Part shown: in pieces, positions 1 to 9,222 of the stretch | How positions within the stretch are numbered: the first letter of the stretch is position 1 | How the letters are laid out: every line of letters begins with the position of its first letter | Source: Paraburkholderia sp. BL21I4N1 | GTDB taxonomy: Bacteria; Pseudomonadota; Gammaproteobacteria; Burkholderiales; Burkholderiaceae | Reading direction: 5' to 3' | Assembly (NCBI RefSeq): GCF_002973525.1 | Contig: NZ_PVEN01000018.1 | Coordinates: forward strand, 1 to 64,000 | Length of the DNA: 64,000 nucleotides | Made by a program: the position numbers and the translations under genes | The notes under the pieces: model-generated | What the model saw: the letters and a program-made list of their open reading frames with translations, nothing else | What the model was told of the DNA's origin: nothing | Databases searched by the model: none

Positions 1-104
1 GCGTGTAATCACGCTGCGTTCGCTTCGAACCCGTTTCCAATTTGACTCTCCTTCTTCCCGCAGGATCAGGTGTCAACTTATTTCAGGACGGGTCAAGGCG
101 CATG
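1..104. other. Left-edge non-coding stretch
   Basis: No credible reading frame or RNA is visible in the first ~100 bases, which lie upstream of a bidirectional hairpin terminator. It may be the downstream flank of a gene outside the window. Confidence 0.3.
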
Positions 105-146
105 AAAAAGCCCGGTTGCGTATGAAACGCACCGGGCTTTTTTTAT
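105..146. terminator. Bidirectional intrinsic terminator
   Basis: A GC-rich hairpin, AAAAAGCCCGGT pairing with ACCGGGCTTTTT, with an extra TGCG/CGCA inner stem, has T-runs on both strands. It sits just beyond the stop of the leftward hydrolase gene and can also end rightward transcription entering from outside. Confidence 0.8.
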
Positions 147-167
147 CGACTCACCAACGCCTTGAGT

Positions 168-1241
168 TTAGATCGGCGAAAACCGAATCACCCCATCCGC
201 ACCCTGCTCACGCTTCAACTCCCCCGCGAGCCACAGCAGATGCAAATGCGCGAGCGCCTCGCCCATTGCAAACGTCATCTGATGGATATCGAGTTGGCGC
301 TTGAACATGAGCGGCACGATATCCGCGGCGCTCTGCGGTTTCTCCGCGCAAGCCTCGCGCACTTCGGCGAGGCGCGCGTCGTGATGCTCGCGCAACTGCC
401 GGATACGCGTGCGCACGCCGCGAAACGGCTTGCCGTGCGACGGCAACACCAGGGTGTCTTCCGGCATCGTCTCATAACGACCGAGCGATTCCAGATACAA
501 CGCGAGCGGCGTGCCCTCCGGTTCGATATCGAACACCGACACATTGGTCGAAATTCGCGGCAACACCATGTCGCCGGAAATCAGCACGCCGGTTGCTTCG
601 CAATACAGCGCGCAGTGTTCCGGCGAATGACCGAAACCCGTCACCACCTGCCACGTCTTGCCGCCGATCTTTACGCCATCCGCTTCACGCAGGCGACGGT
701 ACTGCCCCGGAATCGCCGGCACCAGACTCGCGTAGTAGCTCTTGCGATTGCGCAGTTTGTCGAGCGACTCTTCATCCGTCACGCCGTGCCGCGCGAAGTG
801 TCGCGCCGCACCCTCGCCGCCTGCGTTCGAGCCGTCGCCGGCCGCCATCACGCGTGCCTGCATGTATTCGCCGAGGGTCATCCACAGCCGCACGTCCCAG
901 CGCTGTTTGTCGCCGCCCGTGCAAATCCAGTGCGCGAGACCGATGTGATCGGGATGGCAATGCGTAACGATCACGCGCAACACCGGCAGACCGTCCAGCA
1001 CCGTGTCGAACACGGTCTCCCAGTTCGCCTTGATCGTGTCCGACGTAATGCCGCAGTCCACCACCGTCCAGCCTTGCTGACCGTCAATCTCGTCGCGCAG
1101 CAGCCAGAGGTTGATGTGGTCCAGCGCGAACGGCAGGGGCATGCGTAGCCAGAAGACGCCCGGCGCGACTTCCAGCGCGTGGCCTGCGTCCGGCAAGGTG
1201 TCGTTGAACGGGTAGTCGAGTTGATGTTCGAGTGCATTCAT
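168..1241 (-). CDS. Metallo-beta-lactamase-fold hydrolase
   Basis: A 357-residue MBL-superfamily hydrolase. The metal-binding motif HCHPDH lies at about residues 94-99, with later ligand regions FGHSPEH, SGDMVL and SHGKPF in the expected order, so a binuclear zinc (or iron) hydrolase is expected; the substrate is unknown. The long C-terminal region after the last ligand is helical, as in LACTB2/glyoxalase-II-like MBL proteins. I chose the ATG at 1241 over an in-frame ATG at 1274 because a GGAAG ribosome site lies a suitable distance upstream of it. It is divergent from a MerR regulator, which may control it. Confidence 0.88.
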   Translation of the reverse strand: MNALEHQLDYPFNDTLPDAGHALEVAPGVFWLRMPLPFALDHINLWLLRDEIDGQQGWTVVDCGITSDTIKANWETVFDTVLDGLPVLRVIVTHCHPDHIGLAHWICTGGDKQRWDVRLWMTLGEYMQARVMAAGDGSNAGGEGAARHFARHGVTDEESLDKLRNRKSYYASLVPAIPGQYRRLREADGVKIGGKTWQVVTGFGHSPEHCALYCEATGVLISGDMVLPRISTNVSVFDIEPEGTPLALYLESLGRYETMPEDTLVLPSHGKPFRGVRTRIRQLREHHDARLAEVREACAEKPQSAADIVPLMFKRQLDIHQMTFAMGEALAHLHLLWLAGELKREQGADGVIRFSPI

Positions 1242-1395
1242 TGTGGGTGTCTTCCTTCGTCGGCCGTCCGGCATGGCGAGGTGTGCGATGCCGGGCGGCG
1301 TGGTTGCGGCACGCTCGTGCCGTGGTACGCCGTGTTTGCTGCCGGTTACTGCCGGGTTTCTACCAGGTTCCTGCGGGTGTTGCGTTCAACTCAAG

Positions 1396-1417
1396 TTGAC
1401 GATAACGTAAACGTCGA
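1396..1417. promoter_or_regulatory. Candidate MerR operator in the divergent promoter region
   Basis: An imperfect dyad, TTGACG at 1396-1401 and CGTCGA at 1412-1417 around an ATAACGTAAA core, lies between the divergent hydrolase and MerR genes. MerR proteins bind dyads in long-spacer promoters, so this is the likeliest site for the adjacent regulator. No binding data; inferred from position and symmetry. Confidence 0.45.
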
Positions 1418-1462
1418 TTCTATCGTCCAATCCGATTTTCTGCCCGGCCACGAGATGCCCCG

Positions 1463-1867
1463 ATGAACACGCAATTCACGATCACCGAGCTCGCACGGGA
1501 ATTCGACGTCACGCCGCGCGCCATCCGCTTCTACGAAGACCAGGGTTTACTCTCGCCGAGCCGTGAAGGATCGAGCGGTCTGCGGCGCGTGTACTCGGCC
1601 CGCGACCGCACGCGACTGAAGCTCACGCTGCGCGGCAAGCGGCTCGGCTTCACGCTGTCGGAGATTCGCGATCTGCTCGACGTGTACGAATCGCCGACCG
1701 ACACCGTGTCGCAATTGCATGCGTTCCTCGCCACGGTAGCGCGGCATCGCGACGTGCTCGAACGTCAGCTGGAAGATCTGAATGCGACGCTCGAAGACCT
1801 CGCGCAATACGAAGCTCAGGCGCGTGTGCTGCTGGAAAACGGCACGCGCGAAACCAGGCGCGCGTGA
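1463..1867 (+). CDS. MerR-family transcriptional regulator
   Basis: A 134-residue DNA-binding protein with an N-terminal MerR winged helix-turn-helix (FTITELAREFDVTPRAIRFY at about 5-24, followed by the DQGLLSPSR wing) and a C-terminal coiled coil of about 40 residues ending ETRRA. It lacks the clustered cysteines of metal-sensing MerR proteins, so it resembles the LiuR-type subgroup controlling acyl-CoA or amino-acid catabolism; that assignment is tentative. It is divergent from the MBL hydrolase across 221 bp holding an inverted repeat, suggesting autoregulation and control of the hydrolase. Confidence 0.9.
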   Translation: MNTQFTITELAREFDVTPRAIRFYEDQGLLSPSREGSSGLRRVYSARDRTRLKLTLRGKRLGFTLSEIRDLLDVYESPTDTVSQLHAFLATVARHRDVLERQLEDLNATLEDLAQYEAQARVLLENGTRETRRA

Positions 1868-1946
1868 ACGGCGCGACGCATTGCGAGTCCGCCCGGACGA
1901 TACAATTCCGGGTGTCTTCACGACATGAGGCGAGTGCACGGTCCAC

Positions 1947-3803
1947 ATGAATCACTTCCCCAAACTGCTGTCGTCGCAAATCGGCTTTGACGTCGCGCAG
2001 ACCATGCTCGAAGGATTCGACCGGCACTACCGGATCTTTCGCGACGCCGCGATCCACGCCAAGACCTTGTTCGAAAACGCCGACTGGCATGGCCTGCAAA
2101 AGCTCGCTCGCGAACGCATTACCTCGTACGACGAACGCGTGGAGGAATGCGTTGAACTGCTTGAAGACGAATACGACGCCGAGAATATCGACAACGAAGT
2201 GTGGCAGCAGATCAAGCTGCACTACATCGGCCTGCTGACCACGCACCGTCAGCCCGAGTGCGCGGAAACGTTCTTCAATTCCGTGTGCTGCAAGATCCTG
2301 CACCGCTCGTACTTCAACAACGACTTCATCTTCGTGCGCCCGGCGATTTCGACCGAGTACATCGAGAACGACGAACCGGCCGCGAAACCGACGTATCGCG
2401 CGTATTACCCCGGCAAAGACGGCCTCGCCGCCACGCTTGAACGCATCGTCACGAATTTCCAGCTGGCGCCGCCGTTCGAAGATCTGAAGCGCGACGTGAG
2501 CTGCGTGATGCAGACCATCCACGACGCCTTCGGCGTGTTCGACGAAGCGCCCAACTTCCAGATTCACGTGCTGTCGTCGCTGTTTTACCGGAACAAGTCG
2601 GCGTATATCGTTGGACGGATCATCAACGGCGATCTGCTGCTGCCGTTCGCGGTGCCCTTGCGCCATGTGAAGCACGGCGTGCTCGCGCTCGATACCGTGC
2701 TGCTCAAGCGCGACCAGTTACTGATCATCTTCGGCTTTTCGCATTCGTACTTTCTGGTCGATATGGAAGTGCCGTCCGCCTATGTGGAGTTTCTCGGCAC
2801 CATCATGCCGGGCAAGCCGAAGGCGGAAATCTACACGTCGGTGGGTCTGCAAAAACAGGGCAAGAATCTGTTCTATCGAGATCTGCTGCATCACCTGTCG
2901 CATTCGAGCGATCAGTTCATCATCGCGCCCGGTATCAAGGGGCTCGTCATGCTGGTGTTCACGCTGCCGTCGTTTCCATACGTGTTCAAGCTGATCAAGG
3001 ATCACTTCCCGCCGCCGAAGGAAACCACGCGCGCGCAGATCAAGGAAAAGTATCAACTCGTCAAACGGCACGACCGTTTGGGCCGCATGGCCGACACGCT
3101 CGAATATTCGAGTGTCGCGCTGCCGCGTTCGCGGCTCGATGAAGCGCTCGTGCGCGAACTCGAAAAGGAAGTGCCGTCGCTGATCGAGTACGACGGCGAC
3201 AATCTCGTGATTCGCCACATGTATATCGAGCGCCGCATGGTGCCGCTCAACCTGTTCCTGCAGAACGGCACGGACCAGGACGTCGACCACGGCATCAAGG
3301 AATACGGCAATGCGATCAAGGAACTGATGCAGGCCAACATCTTTCCCGGCGACATGCTGTACAAGAACTTCGGCGTGACGCGTCACGGCCGGGTCGTGTT
3401 TTACGACTACGACGAAATCGAATATCTGACCGACTGCAACGTGCGCGCGGTGCCGGCGCCACGTAACGAAGAAGACGAAATGTCGGGCGAGCCCTGGTAC
3501 TCGGTCGGCCCGCACGACATTTTCCCGGAGACATATGGCACGTTCCTGCTCGGCGACCCACGCGTGCGCCGCTCCTTCATGCAGCATCACGCGGACTTCT
3601 TCGGTCCCGCGCTGTGGCAACGGCACAAGGATCATCTACTGAAAGGCGAACTGCCCGACTTTTTCCCGTACGACGACAGCGTGCGCTTTAGCGTGCGCTA
3701 TCCGGAACGCTTCGCCGATGCGGCTTCGTCCGCGCCGGGTGCGCCGGGTGCGCCGGGTGCAGCGGATGCTCCAACCGACGAACCCAGCGTGCGCGCAGCG
3801 TGA
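1947..3803 (+). CDS. aceK: Isocitrate dehydrogenase kinase/phosphatase
   Basis: A 618-residue AceK. It phosphorylates and dephosphorylates isocitrate dehydrogenase in the cytoplasm and so sets flux between the TCA cycle and glyoxylate shunt. Recognisable features are the N-terminal regulatory half, the nucleotide-binding segment APGIKGLVMLVFTLPSFPYV at about residues 327-346, and the catalytic-region motif FYDYDEIEYLTDCN near 485. It is about 40 residues longer than enteric AceK, mainly through a low-complexity Ala-Pro-Gly tail encoded by three copies of GCGCCGGGT (3732-3758). It is not next to aceA/aceB here. The upstream ribosome site is weak, but no better start is seen. Confidence 0.97.
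   Translation: MNHFPKLLSSQIGFDVAQTMLEGFDRHYRIFRDAAIHAKTLFENADWHGLQKLARERITSYDERVEECVELLEDEYDAENIDNEVWQQIKLHYIGLLTTHRQPECAETFFNSVCCKILHRSYFNNDFIFVRPAISTEYIENDEPAAKPTYRAYYPGKDGLAATLERIVTNFQLAPPFEDLKRDVSCVMQTIHDAFGVFDEAPNFQIHVLSSLFYRNKSAYIVGRIINGDLLLPFAVPLRHVKHGVLALDTVLLKRDQLLIIFGFSHSYFLVDMEVPSAYVEFLGTIMPGKPKAEIYTSVGLQKQGKNLFYRDLLHHLSHSSDQFIIAPGIKGLVMLVFTLPSFPYVFKLIKDHFPPPKETTRAQIKEKYQLVKRHDRLGRMADTLEYSSVALPRSRLDEALVRELEKEVPSLIEYDGDNLVIRHMYIERRMVPLNLFLQNGTDQDVDHGIKEYGNAIKELMQANIFPGDMLYKNFGVTRHGRVVFYDYDEIEYLTDCNVRAVPAPRNEEDEMSGEPWYSVGPHDIFPETYGTFLLGDPRVRRSFMQHHADFFGPALWQRHKDHLLKGELPDFFPYDDSVRFSVRYPERFADAASSAPGAPGAPGAADAPTDEPSVRAA
3732..3758 (+). repeat. Three tandem 9-bp repeats in the aceK tail
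   Basis: Three perfect copies of GCGCCGGGT encode a short Ala-Pro-Gly repeat near the AceK C-terminus. Copy number could vary without changing frame. Confidence 0.7.
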
Positions 3804-3885
3804 AACCCACGCGCTAAACCTCTCGTCCGAATCTTATGCAACGACACCGGCCGGTCCATCGGTCGAGCAAACGTCCAGACACACC

Positions 3886-4647
3886 ATGAACACGAAAGCC
3901 AATCCGTCCCCCCACCCGCTCGCGCATCTGTTCGACAACAACGACGCGTGGGTTACTCGCAAGCTGTCCGAAGACCCCGAGTATTTCTCGCGTCTCGCGC
4001 ATCAGCAAACGCCCGAGTACCTGTGGATCGGCTGCTCCGATTCACGCGTGCCGGCGAATCAGATCATCGGTCTGCCGCCGGGTGAAGTGTTCGTGCACAG
4101 AAACATCGCCAACGTGGTGGTGCATACCGATCTGAACTGTCTGTCGGTGATCCAGTTCGCCGTCGACCTGCTGAAGGTCAAGCACATCATGGTGGTCGGC
4201 CATTACGGCTGCTCGGGTGTCGGCGCGGCGCTGCACGGCCGGCGCGTGGGTCTCGCGGACAACTGGCTGCATCACGTGCAGGACGTGCGCACCAAGCATG
4301 CAACGCTGCTCGAAAACTGGCCGCTCGGCGAAGCACGGCACCGTCGTCTGGTCGAACTGAACACGGTCGAACAGGTGATGAACGTGTGCCGCACCACCAT
4401 CGTCAACGACGCGTGGGCGCGTGGTCAGGAACTCACCGTGCACGGCTGGGTGTATGGCGTGCACGACGGCAAGGTGCGCAACCTCGGCATGGCGATCAGC
4501 GACGCGGCCGCGCTCGACGCGACCTACAAGGACTGCATCGCGGCCGTCGCGGCCGGCGGTGCGTACAAGGAAGACAACGACGCGGCCCGGCTCGGCGACG
4601 TGCCGGCGATCGTCGAAGGTGTGATCAAGGAGCTTAAACATGAGTGA
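3886..4647 (+). CDS. can: Beta-class carbonic anhydrase
   Basis: A 253-residue beta-carbonic anhydrase catalysing reversible CO2 hydration in the cytoplasm. The zinc ligands are visible: Cys50 and the Asp52-Arg54 dyad in CSDSR, and His106/Cys109 in GHYGCSG. Length and the GWVYGVHDGKVRNLG segment fit the E. coli Can type. The ATG at 3886 is chosen because homology begins there (MNTKANPSPHPLAHLF); a longer in-frame extension overlaps aceK and is not family-like. The last 8 bases overlap the start of the thiolase gene, so the two are translationally coupled. Confidence 0.95.
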   Translation: MNTKANPSPHPLAHLFDNNDAWVTRKLSEDPEYFSRLAHQQTPEYLWIGCSDSRVPANQIIGLPPGEVFVHRNIANVVVHTDLNCLSVIQFAVDLLKVKHIMVVGHYGCSGVGAALHGRRVGLADNWLHHVQDVRTKHATLLENWPLGEARHRRLVELNTVEQVMNVCRTTIVNDAWARGQELTVHGWVYGVHDGKVRNLGMAISDAAALDATYKDCIAAVAAGGAYKEDNDAARLGDVPAIVEGVIKELKHE

Positions 4648-5848
4648 GGCAAGCATGAACCCGACGCAGAACGATCCGATCGTCATCGTAGGCGTAGCCC
4701 GCACGCCGATGGCGGCTTTCCAGGGCGACTTCGCGTCGCTGACAGCACCGCAACTCGGCTCGATCGCGATCGAAGCCGCGGTGCAGCGCGCGGGCCTCAA
4801 GCCCGAGCAGATCGACGAAGTGGTGATGGGCTGCGTGTTGCCCGCCGGCCTCGGCCAGGCGCCGGCACGGCAAGCCGCGTTGGGCGCCCACTTGCCGTTG
4901 AGCACCGGCAGCACGACCGTCAACAAGATGTGCGGCTCCGGGATGCGCGCGGCGATGTTCGCGCACGACATGCTGGCTGCGGGTTCCGTCGACGTGATCG
5001 TGGCGGGCGGCATGGAAAGCATGACGAACGCGCCGTATCTGTTGCCCAAGGCTCGCGGCGGCATGCGCATGGGTCACGGCCAGGTGATCGATCACATGTT
5101 CTACGACGGCCTCGAGGACGCTTACGAAAAAGGCCGTCTGATGGGCACCTTCGCCGAGGAATGCGCGGGGTCGTACGACTTCACGCGCGAAGCGCAAGAC
5201 GCGTTCGCGATCGAGTCGCTCAACCGGGCGAAGCGCGCGAACGAAGACGGTTCGTTCGACTGGGAAATCGCGCCGGTAAAGCTGGAAAGCCGCAAAGGCG
5301 AAGTGACTGTCGACCACGACGAGCAGCCGTTCAAAGCGAACCTCGACAAGATCCCCACGCTCAAGCCCGCGTTCAGCAAAACCGGTACGGTGACGGCGGC
5401 GAATTCGTCGTCGATTTCCGACGGCGCCGCCGCGCTCGTGATGATGCGCGAGTCGACCGCGAAGCGCCTCGGCGTCGAACCGATCGCGCGCGTGGTCGGC
5501 CACTCGACCTTCGCGCAGGAGCCGGCGAAGTTCACTACCGCCCCGGTCGGCGCGATTCGCAAGCTGTTCGAGAAGAACGGCTGGCGCGCGGAAGAAGTCG
5601 ATCTGTTCGAAGTCAACGAAGCGTTCGCCGTGGTGACGATGGCCGCGATGAAGGAACACCATCTGCCGCATGAGAAGGTCAACGTGAACGGCGGCGCCTG
5701 CGCGCTGGGGCATCCGATCGGCGCGTCGGGCGCGCGGATTCTCGTCACGCTGATCGGCGCGTTGAAGAAGCGCGGCTTGAAGCGGGGTGTCGCGACGCTG
5801 TGTATCGGCGGCGGCGAAGCGACCGCGATGGGCGTTGAGCTGGTTTAA
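4640..5848 (+). CDS. Acetyl-CoA C-acyltransferase (thiolase)
   Basis: A 402-residue thiolase condensing two acyl-CoA molecules or cleaving 3-ketoacyl-CoA. The nucleophile is Cys98 in NKMCGSG; the C-terminal signatures NVNGGACALGHPIGASGAR (catalytic His) and CIGGGEATA (second Cys) are intact. Sequence and length resemble the acetoacetyl-CoA thiolase PhaA/AtoB group, but chain-length preference cannot be told by eye. The start at 4640 has an AGGAG site and overlaps the carbonic anhydrase stop; an alternative Met is five codons later. An SDR gene follows after 62 bp. Confidence 0.94.
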   Translation: MSEASMNPTQNDPIVIVGVARTPMAAFQGDFASLTAPQLGSIAIEAAVQRAGLKPEQIDEVVMGCVLPAGLGQAPARQAALGAHLPLSTGSTTVNKMCGSGMRAAMFAHDMLAAGSVDVIVAGGMESMTNAPYLLPKARGGMRMGHGQVIDHMFYDGLEDAYEKGRLMGTFAEECAGSYDFTREAQDAFAIESLNRAKRANEDGSFDWEIAPVKLESRKGEVTVDHDEQPFKANLDKIPTLKPAFSKTGTVTAANSSSISDGAAALVMMRESTAKRLGVEPIARVVGHSTFAQEPAKFTTAPVGAIRKLFEKNGWRAEEVDLFEVNEAFAVVTMAAMKEHHLPHEKVNVNGGACALGHPIGASGARILVTLIGALKKRGLKRGVATLCIGGGEATAMGVELV

Positions 5849-5910
5849 TGCGAGGCTTGCCGCACTCGCTGCGGCAATCATTGCGGCATTCGAGGAATCG
5901 AGGTGAGACG

Positions 5911-6588
5911 ATGAAGTCAGTGTTGATTGTCGGTGCGTCGCGCGGCATCGGCCAGGAGTTTGTCCGGCAGTACAAAAAGAGCGGCTGGCGCGTGCTCGCC
6001 ACCGCACGCGACGGCGCGGCGCTCGACGCGTTGAAGGCGCTCGGCGCCGAAACTTTTGCCGTCGACATCACCTCGGAAGAAGACATCGCCGAACTCGGCT
6101 CGCAGCTCGACGGAGAACGACTCGATGCGGCGATCGTGGTGTCGGGCGTGTACGGCCCGAACACTGAAGGCATTGAAGCGATCAGCGCCGAAGACTTCGA
6201 CCATGTGATGCACACCAACGTACGCGGTCCGATGCAATTGATGCCGCTCCTGCTGCCGCTCGTCGAAGACGCCGGCGGCGTGTTCGCGGTGATCTCCAGC
6301 AAGATGGGCAGCATCGGCGACGCGAGCGGCACCGCCGGCTGGCTGTATCGCGCGAGCAAGGCGGCCTTGAACGACGCGTTGAAACTCGCCTCGCTCGACG
6401 CGCGTCGCGCGACCTGCGTCTCGTTGCATCCGGGCTGGGTGCGCACCGACATGGGTGGCGCCCAGGCCGCGATCGACCCGGCGCGCAGCGTCACCGGCAT
6501 GCGCGAAGTGCTCGCGCAGGCCGCCGCCCTGCACGACGACTTCAACGGCCGTTTCTATCAATACGACGGCACGCCGCTCGACTGGTGA
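5911..6588 (+). CDS. SDR-family oxidoreductase
   Basis: A 225-residue short-chain dehydrogenase. The Rossmann glycine motif GASRGIG is at 8-14, there is a VSG segment in place of the classical NNAG, and the active-site YRASK is near 147. It is shorter than classical SDRs and resembles the CsgA/sniffer-like group. It probably uses NAD(P)H on a small carbonyl substrate; the substrate is unknown. The ATG at 5911 is preceded by GAGGTGAG; upstream in-frame residues lack family similarity. It sits between the thiolase and a YchJ-like gene, all on one strand. Confidence 0.9.
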   Translation: MKSVLIVGASRGIGQEFVRQYKKSGWRVLATARDGAALDALKALGAETFAVDITSEEDIAELGSQLDGERLDAAIVVSGVYGPNTEGIEAISAEDFDHVMHTNVRGPMQLMPLLLPLVEDAGGVFAVISSKMGSIGDASGTAGWLYRASKAALNDALKLASLDARRATCVSLHPGWVRTDMGGAQAAIDPARSVTGMREVLAQAAALHDDFNGRFYQYDGTPLDW

Positions 6589-6629
6589 GGAAACAGAGCC
6601 ATGGTGCTGCGAATCAGGTTGAAAGTCTG

Positions 6630-7079
6630 ATGAATAAAACATTGTTGCCGACGCAACGACCTGCCGACTGCCCATGCGGCGGCGCCGCTCCCGATCACCG
6701 CGGCGGCGCCAGGGCGCCCCGCTTTGAGCAATGCTGTGGCCGCTATATCGACGCTGGCGAAGCAGCGCCGCGCGCGCTCGAACTGATGCGTTCGCGCTAT
6801 AGCGCGTATGTTGTGGGCGCAACGGATTATCTGCGCGCCAGCTGGGCGCCGCAGACCTGTCCCGCCGACCTCGACGTCGACCCGGCCGCGCCCGACGCAC
6901 CCCGCTGGCTCGGACTACAGATCAAGGCTTTCGCCGAGACCGGCGACGGCCATGCCACCGTCGAATTCATCGCACGATACAAGGTGGGTGGGCGTGCGCA
7001 CCGGCTGCACGAACTGAGCCGCTTTATCCGCGGCGAGGACGGCCGTTGGCGCTATGTCGACGGCGACGTCAGCGAATAG
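6630..7079 (+). CDS. YchJ-family (UPF0225) protein with SEC-C-like cysteine motif
   Basis: A 149-residue protein. An N-terminal metal-binding motif, CPCG at 14-17 plus CCGRY at 35-39, is followed by the LMRSRYSAYVVGATDYL segment characteristic of the YchJ/UPF0225 family, then an NTF2-like beta domain ending WRYVDGDVSE. The molecular function is not established. I use the ATG at 6630; a GTG at 6585 overlapping the SDR stop would add 15 residues without family similarity. A strong terminator follows, so this is the last gene of the unit. Confidence 0.85.
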   Translation: MNKTLLPTQRPADCPCGGAAPDHRGGARAPRFEQCCGRYIDAGEAAPRALELMRSRYSAYVVGATDYLRASWAPQTCPADLDVDPAAPDAPRWLGLQIKAFAETGDGHATVEFIARYKVGGRAHRLHELSRFIRGEDGRWRYVDGDVSE

Positions 7080-7136
7080 TCCGTAACCTTTCAGCGCCTT
7101 ACGCGGCGCAGCGGCGTGCATGTCACCGTGTTCACA

Positions 7137-7164
7137 TAAGGCCCTGTATAAGGGCCTTTTTTTC
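7137..7164 (+). terminator. Rho-independent terminator
   Basis: AAGGCCCT, a short GTAT loop and AAGGGCCT are followed by a seven-T run. It lies 58 bp after the YchJ-family gene and ends the aceK-to-YchJ gene series. Confidence 0.85.
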
Positions 7165-7650
7165 GTGTTGGCTCAGCACGACACCACGCGCGACGACTCG
7201 ACTTGCTTCGCACACCCGGACACCCGCGAGGCCTGCGTTTCGCGGCCGTTGGCAGGACGATCGGCGAGCGGCAATTTTTTCGTCGCGGGTTCTCCTTGAT
7301 TGCACAAAACAAAATTGTCGTGCCAGGATGAGGTCGTAGCTTCATGACGTCACGTTGCGAGAGAGGGCCAACCCACTCCGCAAAATGCGCAGGGCGCTCT
7401 GCCGGGCACCAGATAGAGTGGGTTCGGCGGCAGTTCCGGCGGTAAGCGTGGCGCTCATCATCGGCGCGTGGGGTCGCGTCGGCCGTTTGGGTTCATCCCG
7501 TGCGATCTCGATTAGCGTGCGTGCGCCTGGCGCATTACGTACGCGAGTGTGTTTTTGTGTGCCGAAACTCGCTGAAAGTCAACTGTCAGCGACGGATTCG
7601 ACAGACCAACACCACGGTGTTCAGGGCAGGATTTTGAGGCAGGTGCGTCA
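7165..7650. other. Intergenic region without supported gene
   Basis: About 490 bp between the terminator and the secreted hydrolase. Open frames here have poor codon bias and no recognisable motif. It presumably holds the hydrolase promoter; no clear -35/-10 pair was identified. Confidence 0.4.
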
Positions 7651-8934
7651 ATGGTGTTCAGCAAGATTCTGACGAAGTGTGCGGTGATGTGTGCAACGGC
7701 CACGTGCGCGGTTGCACTCGCGCATGCCGACCCGCTCTCCGACACCCAGGCTGGGCCTTTGACCCGCGCGCATGTGCCGCGCATTGCCCTCGACGACGAT
7801 GTCTATCTGCCCACTGCGGGCCTGAACGAACAGATCATTCGCGTACCGGTCGACGCTGCCGGCTCGGTCACGCTCGAAACGACGATTTACAAACCGGACG
7901 GCGCAGGTCCGTTTCCGATGATCGTCTTCAACCACGGCAAGATTCCCGGCGATCCGCGTACGCAGGAGCGCAGCGACCCGCTGCCGTTCGCGCGCGAATT
8001 CGTGCGCCGCGGCTACGTGGTGGTCGCGCCGAATCGCCAGGGCTTCGGCCATTCGGATGGCGTTTATCAGCAGGACGGTTGCGATGTCGAGCGCAACGGC
8101 GTCGGCCAGGCTGGCGACGTAGCGGCGACGATCGATTTCATGTCGAAGCAGCCGTATGTGGACGCCTCGCATATCGTGGTGGCGGGCACGTCGCACGGTG
8201 GCCTGGCGACGATGGCTTACGGCCCTGAGGCCGCGCCGGGCGTGCGGGCGTTGATCAATTTCTCGGGCGGTTTGCGGCAGGATGCGTGCAAGGACTGGCA
8301 GGGCAATCTGACGCGTGCGTTCGGCGTGTACGGTGAGAAGACCAAGGTGCCGTCGCTGTGGATGTACGGCGATAACGATTCGGTGTGGAATGCGCCGCTG
8401 GTGGCGGGCATGTATGCCGCGTATGGCGCGCATGGTGCGAGCGCGAAGATGGTGGACTTCGGCAACTACAAGAACGACGCGCATCGGCTGGTTGGCGATC
8501 GTGACGGCGTGCATGTGTGGTGGCCTGCGGTCGAGGCGTTTCTTGCGCAGGTTGGGATGCCGACGGGCGTGCAGTATCGGGTCGAGGATCCTTCCGCGCC
8601 TAAGGCGAGTGGGTTTGCTGCTGTCGACGCGGTCGATTCCGTGCCCTTTGTCGATGAAGCCGGGCGGAATGGGTATCGGAATTTCTTGCATCAGTATCCG
8701 AGTCGGGCTTTTGCTGTTTCGGATTCTGGGGCTTGGTCATGGGCTGAAGGCGGGGATGATCCTAATTCGGTTGCGGTGGCGAATTGTCAGAAGCAGAGCG
8801 TTGCGCCTTGTCGCCTGTATGCGGTGGATAACGCCGTTGTTTGGGGGGATCGGTCTTCGCAGACGGCTAGTGGTGAAGGTGCTGGGGCTTCTTCTGGCGC
8901 TGACGCGCGGCGGGCTATTGCTAGTCGTGAATGA
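7651..8934 (+). CDS. Secreted alpha/beta hydrolase (dienelactone-hydrolase-like)
   Basis: A 427-residue protein with an N-terminal signal peptide (hydrophobic run ending in an AHA cleavage site near 26). The alpha/beta hydrolase core has FNHG (oxyanion region, about 93-96), the nucleophile elbow GTSHGG with Ser181, an Asp in YGDNDSVW and a His in NDAHR, so an exported esterase or peptidase-like hydrolase is expected. The last ~115 codons depart strongly from local codon use: third-position C gives way to G and T. The C-terminus is therefore low-confidence protein sequence, and the gene runs almost into a large inverted repeat. Confidence 0.85.
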   Translation: MVFSKILTKCAVMCATATCAVALAHADPLSDTQAGPLTRAHVPRIALDDDVYLPTAGLNEQIIRVPVDAAGSVTLETTIYKPDGAGPFPMIVFNHGKIPGDPRTQERSDPLPFAREFVRRGYVVVAPNRQGFGHSDGVYQQDGCDVERNGVGQAGDVAATIDFMSKQPYVDASHIVVAGTSHGGLATMAYGPEAAPGVRALINFSGGLRQDACKDWQGNLTRAFGVYGEKTKVPSLWMYGDNDSVWNAPLVAGMYAAYGAHGASAKMVDFGNYKNDAHRLVGDRDGVHVWWPAVEAFLAQVGMPTGVQYRVEDPSAPKASGFAAVDAVDSVPFVDEAGRNGYRNFLHQYPSRAFAVSDSGAWSWAEGGDDPNSVAVANCQKQSVAPCRLYAVDNAVVWGDRSSQTASGEGAGASSGADARRAIASRE

Positions 8935-8982
8935 GGGCGCTGCTTGCGCGGCGCTTGTTTTGGTTGGCTGGCCTCGCTTGTT

Positions 8983-9222
8983 GGCCTTTCCTTGAATTCG
9001 CGGTGGTCTATTGGCGTTGCCCCTGTGCGGGGCGGCACTTACTTCTCTTTGCCGCGGCAAAGAGAAGTAAGCAAGAGAAAGCCGCTCACACCGCCAACTC
9101 TTAAGCGGGTCCCCCGCGCAGCCACGGTAGTGGCTCATCTGGAATCCGTGCTCTCGCACATTCCACCCTCGTGACACAGCAGTCATTCCTCCGGTGGCGC
9201 TCCGCGCCCCGCCCGGTCGTTC
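8983..9222 (+). repeat. Left arm of a 611-bp nested inverted repeat
   Basis: About 240 bp that recurs in reverse complement at 9352-9593 with few mismatches over its outer half. The outer edge reads GGCCTTTCC and the inner edge GGTCGTTC. It contains a perfect 34-bp palindrome and the conserved stretch CATCTGGAATCCGTGC. No transposase is encoded. It resembles a non-autonomous dispersed repeat. Confidence 0.88.
9038..9071. repeat. Perfect 34-bp palindrome (left copy)
   Basis: Each half is CTTACTTCTCTTTGCCG, with no spacer. It can form a 17-bp hairpin on either strand. An identical copy lies at 9505-9538. Confidence 0.95.

Noticed and set aside
4634..6007. 457-codon minus-strand open frame
   Set aside because: Lies opposite the thiolase and SDR genes, whose catalytic motifs are intact.
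7355..7672. 105-codon frame before the secreted hydrolase
   Set aside because: Weak codon bias, overlaps the hydrolase start and lacks any family similarity.
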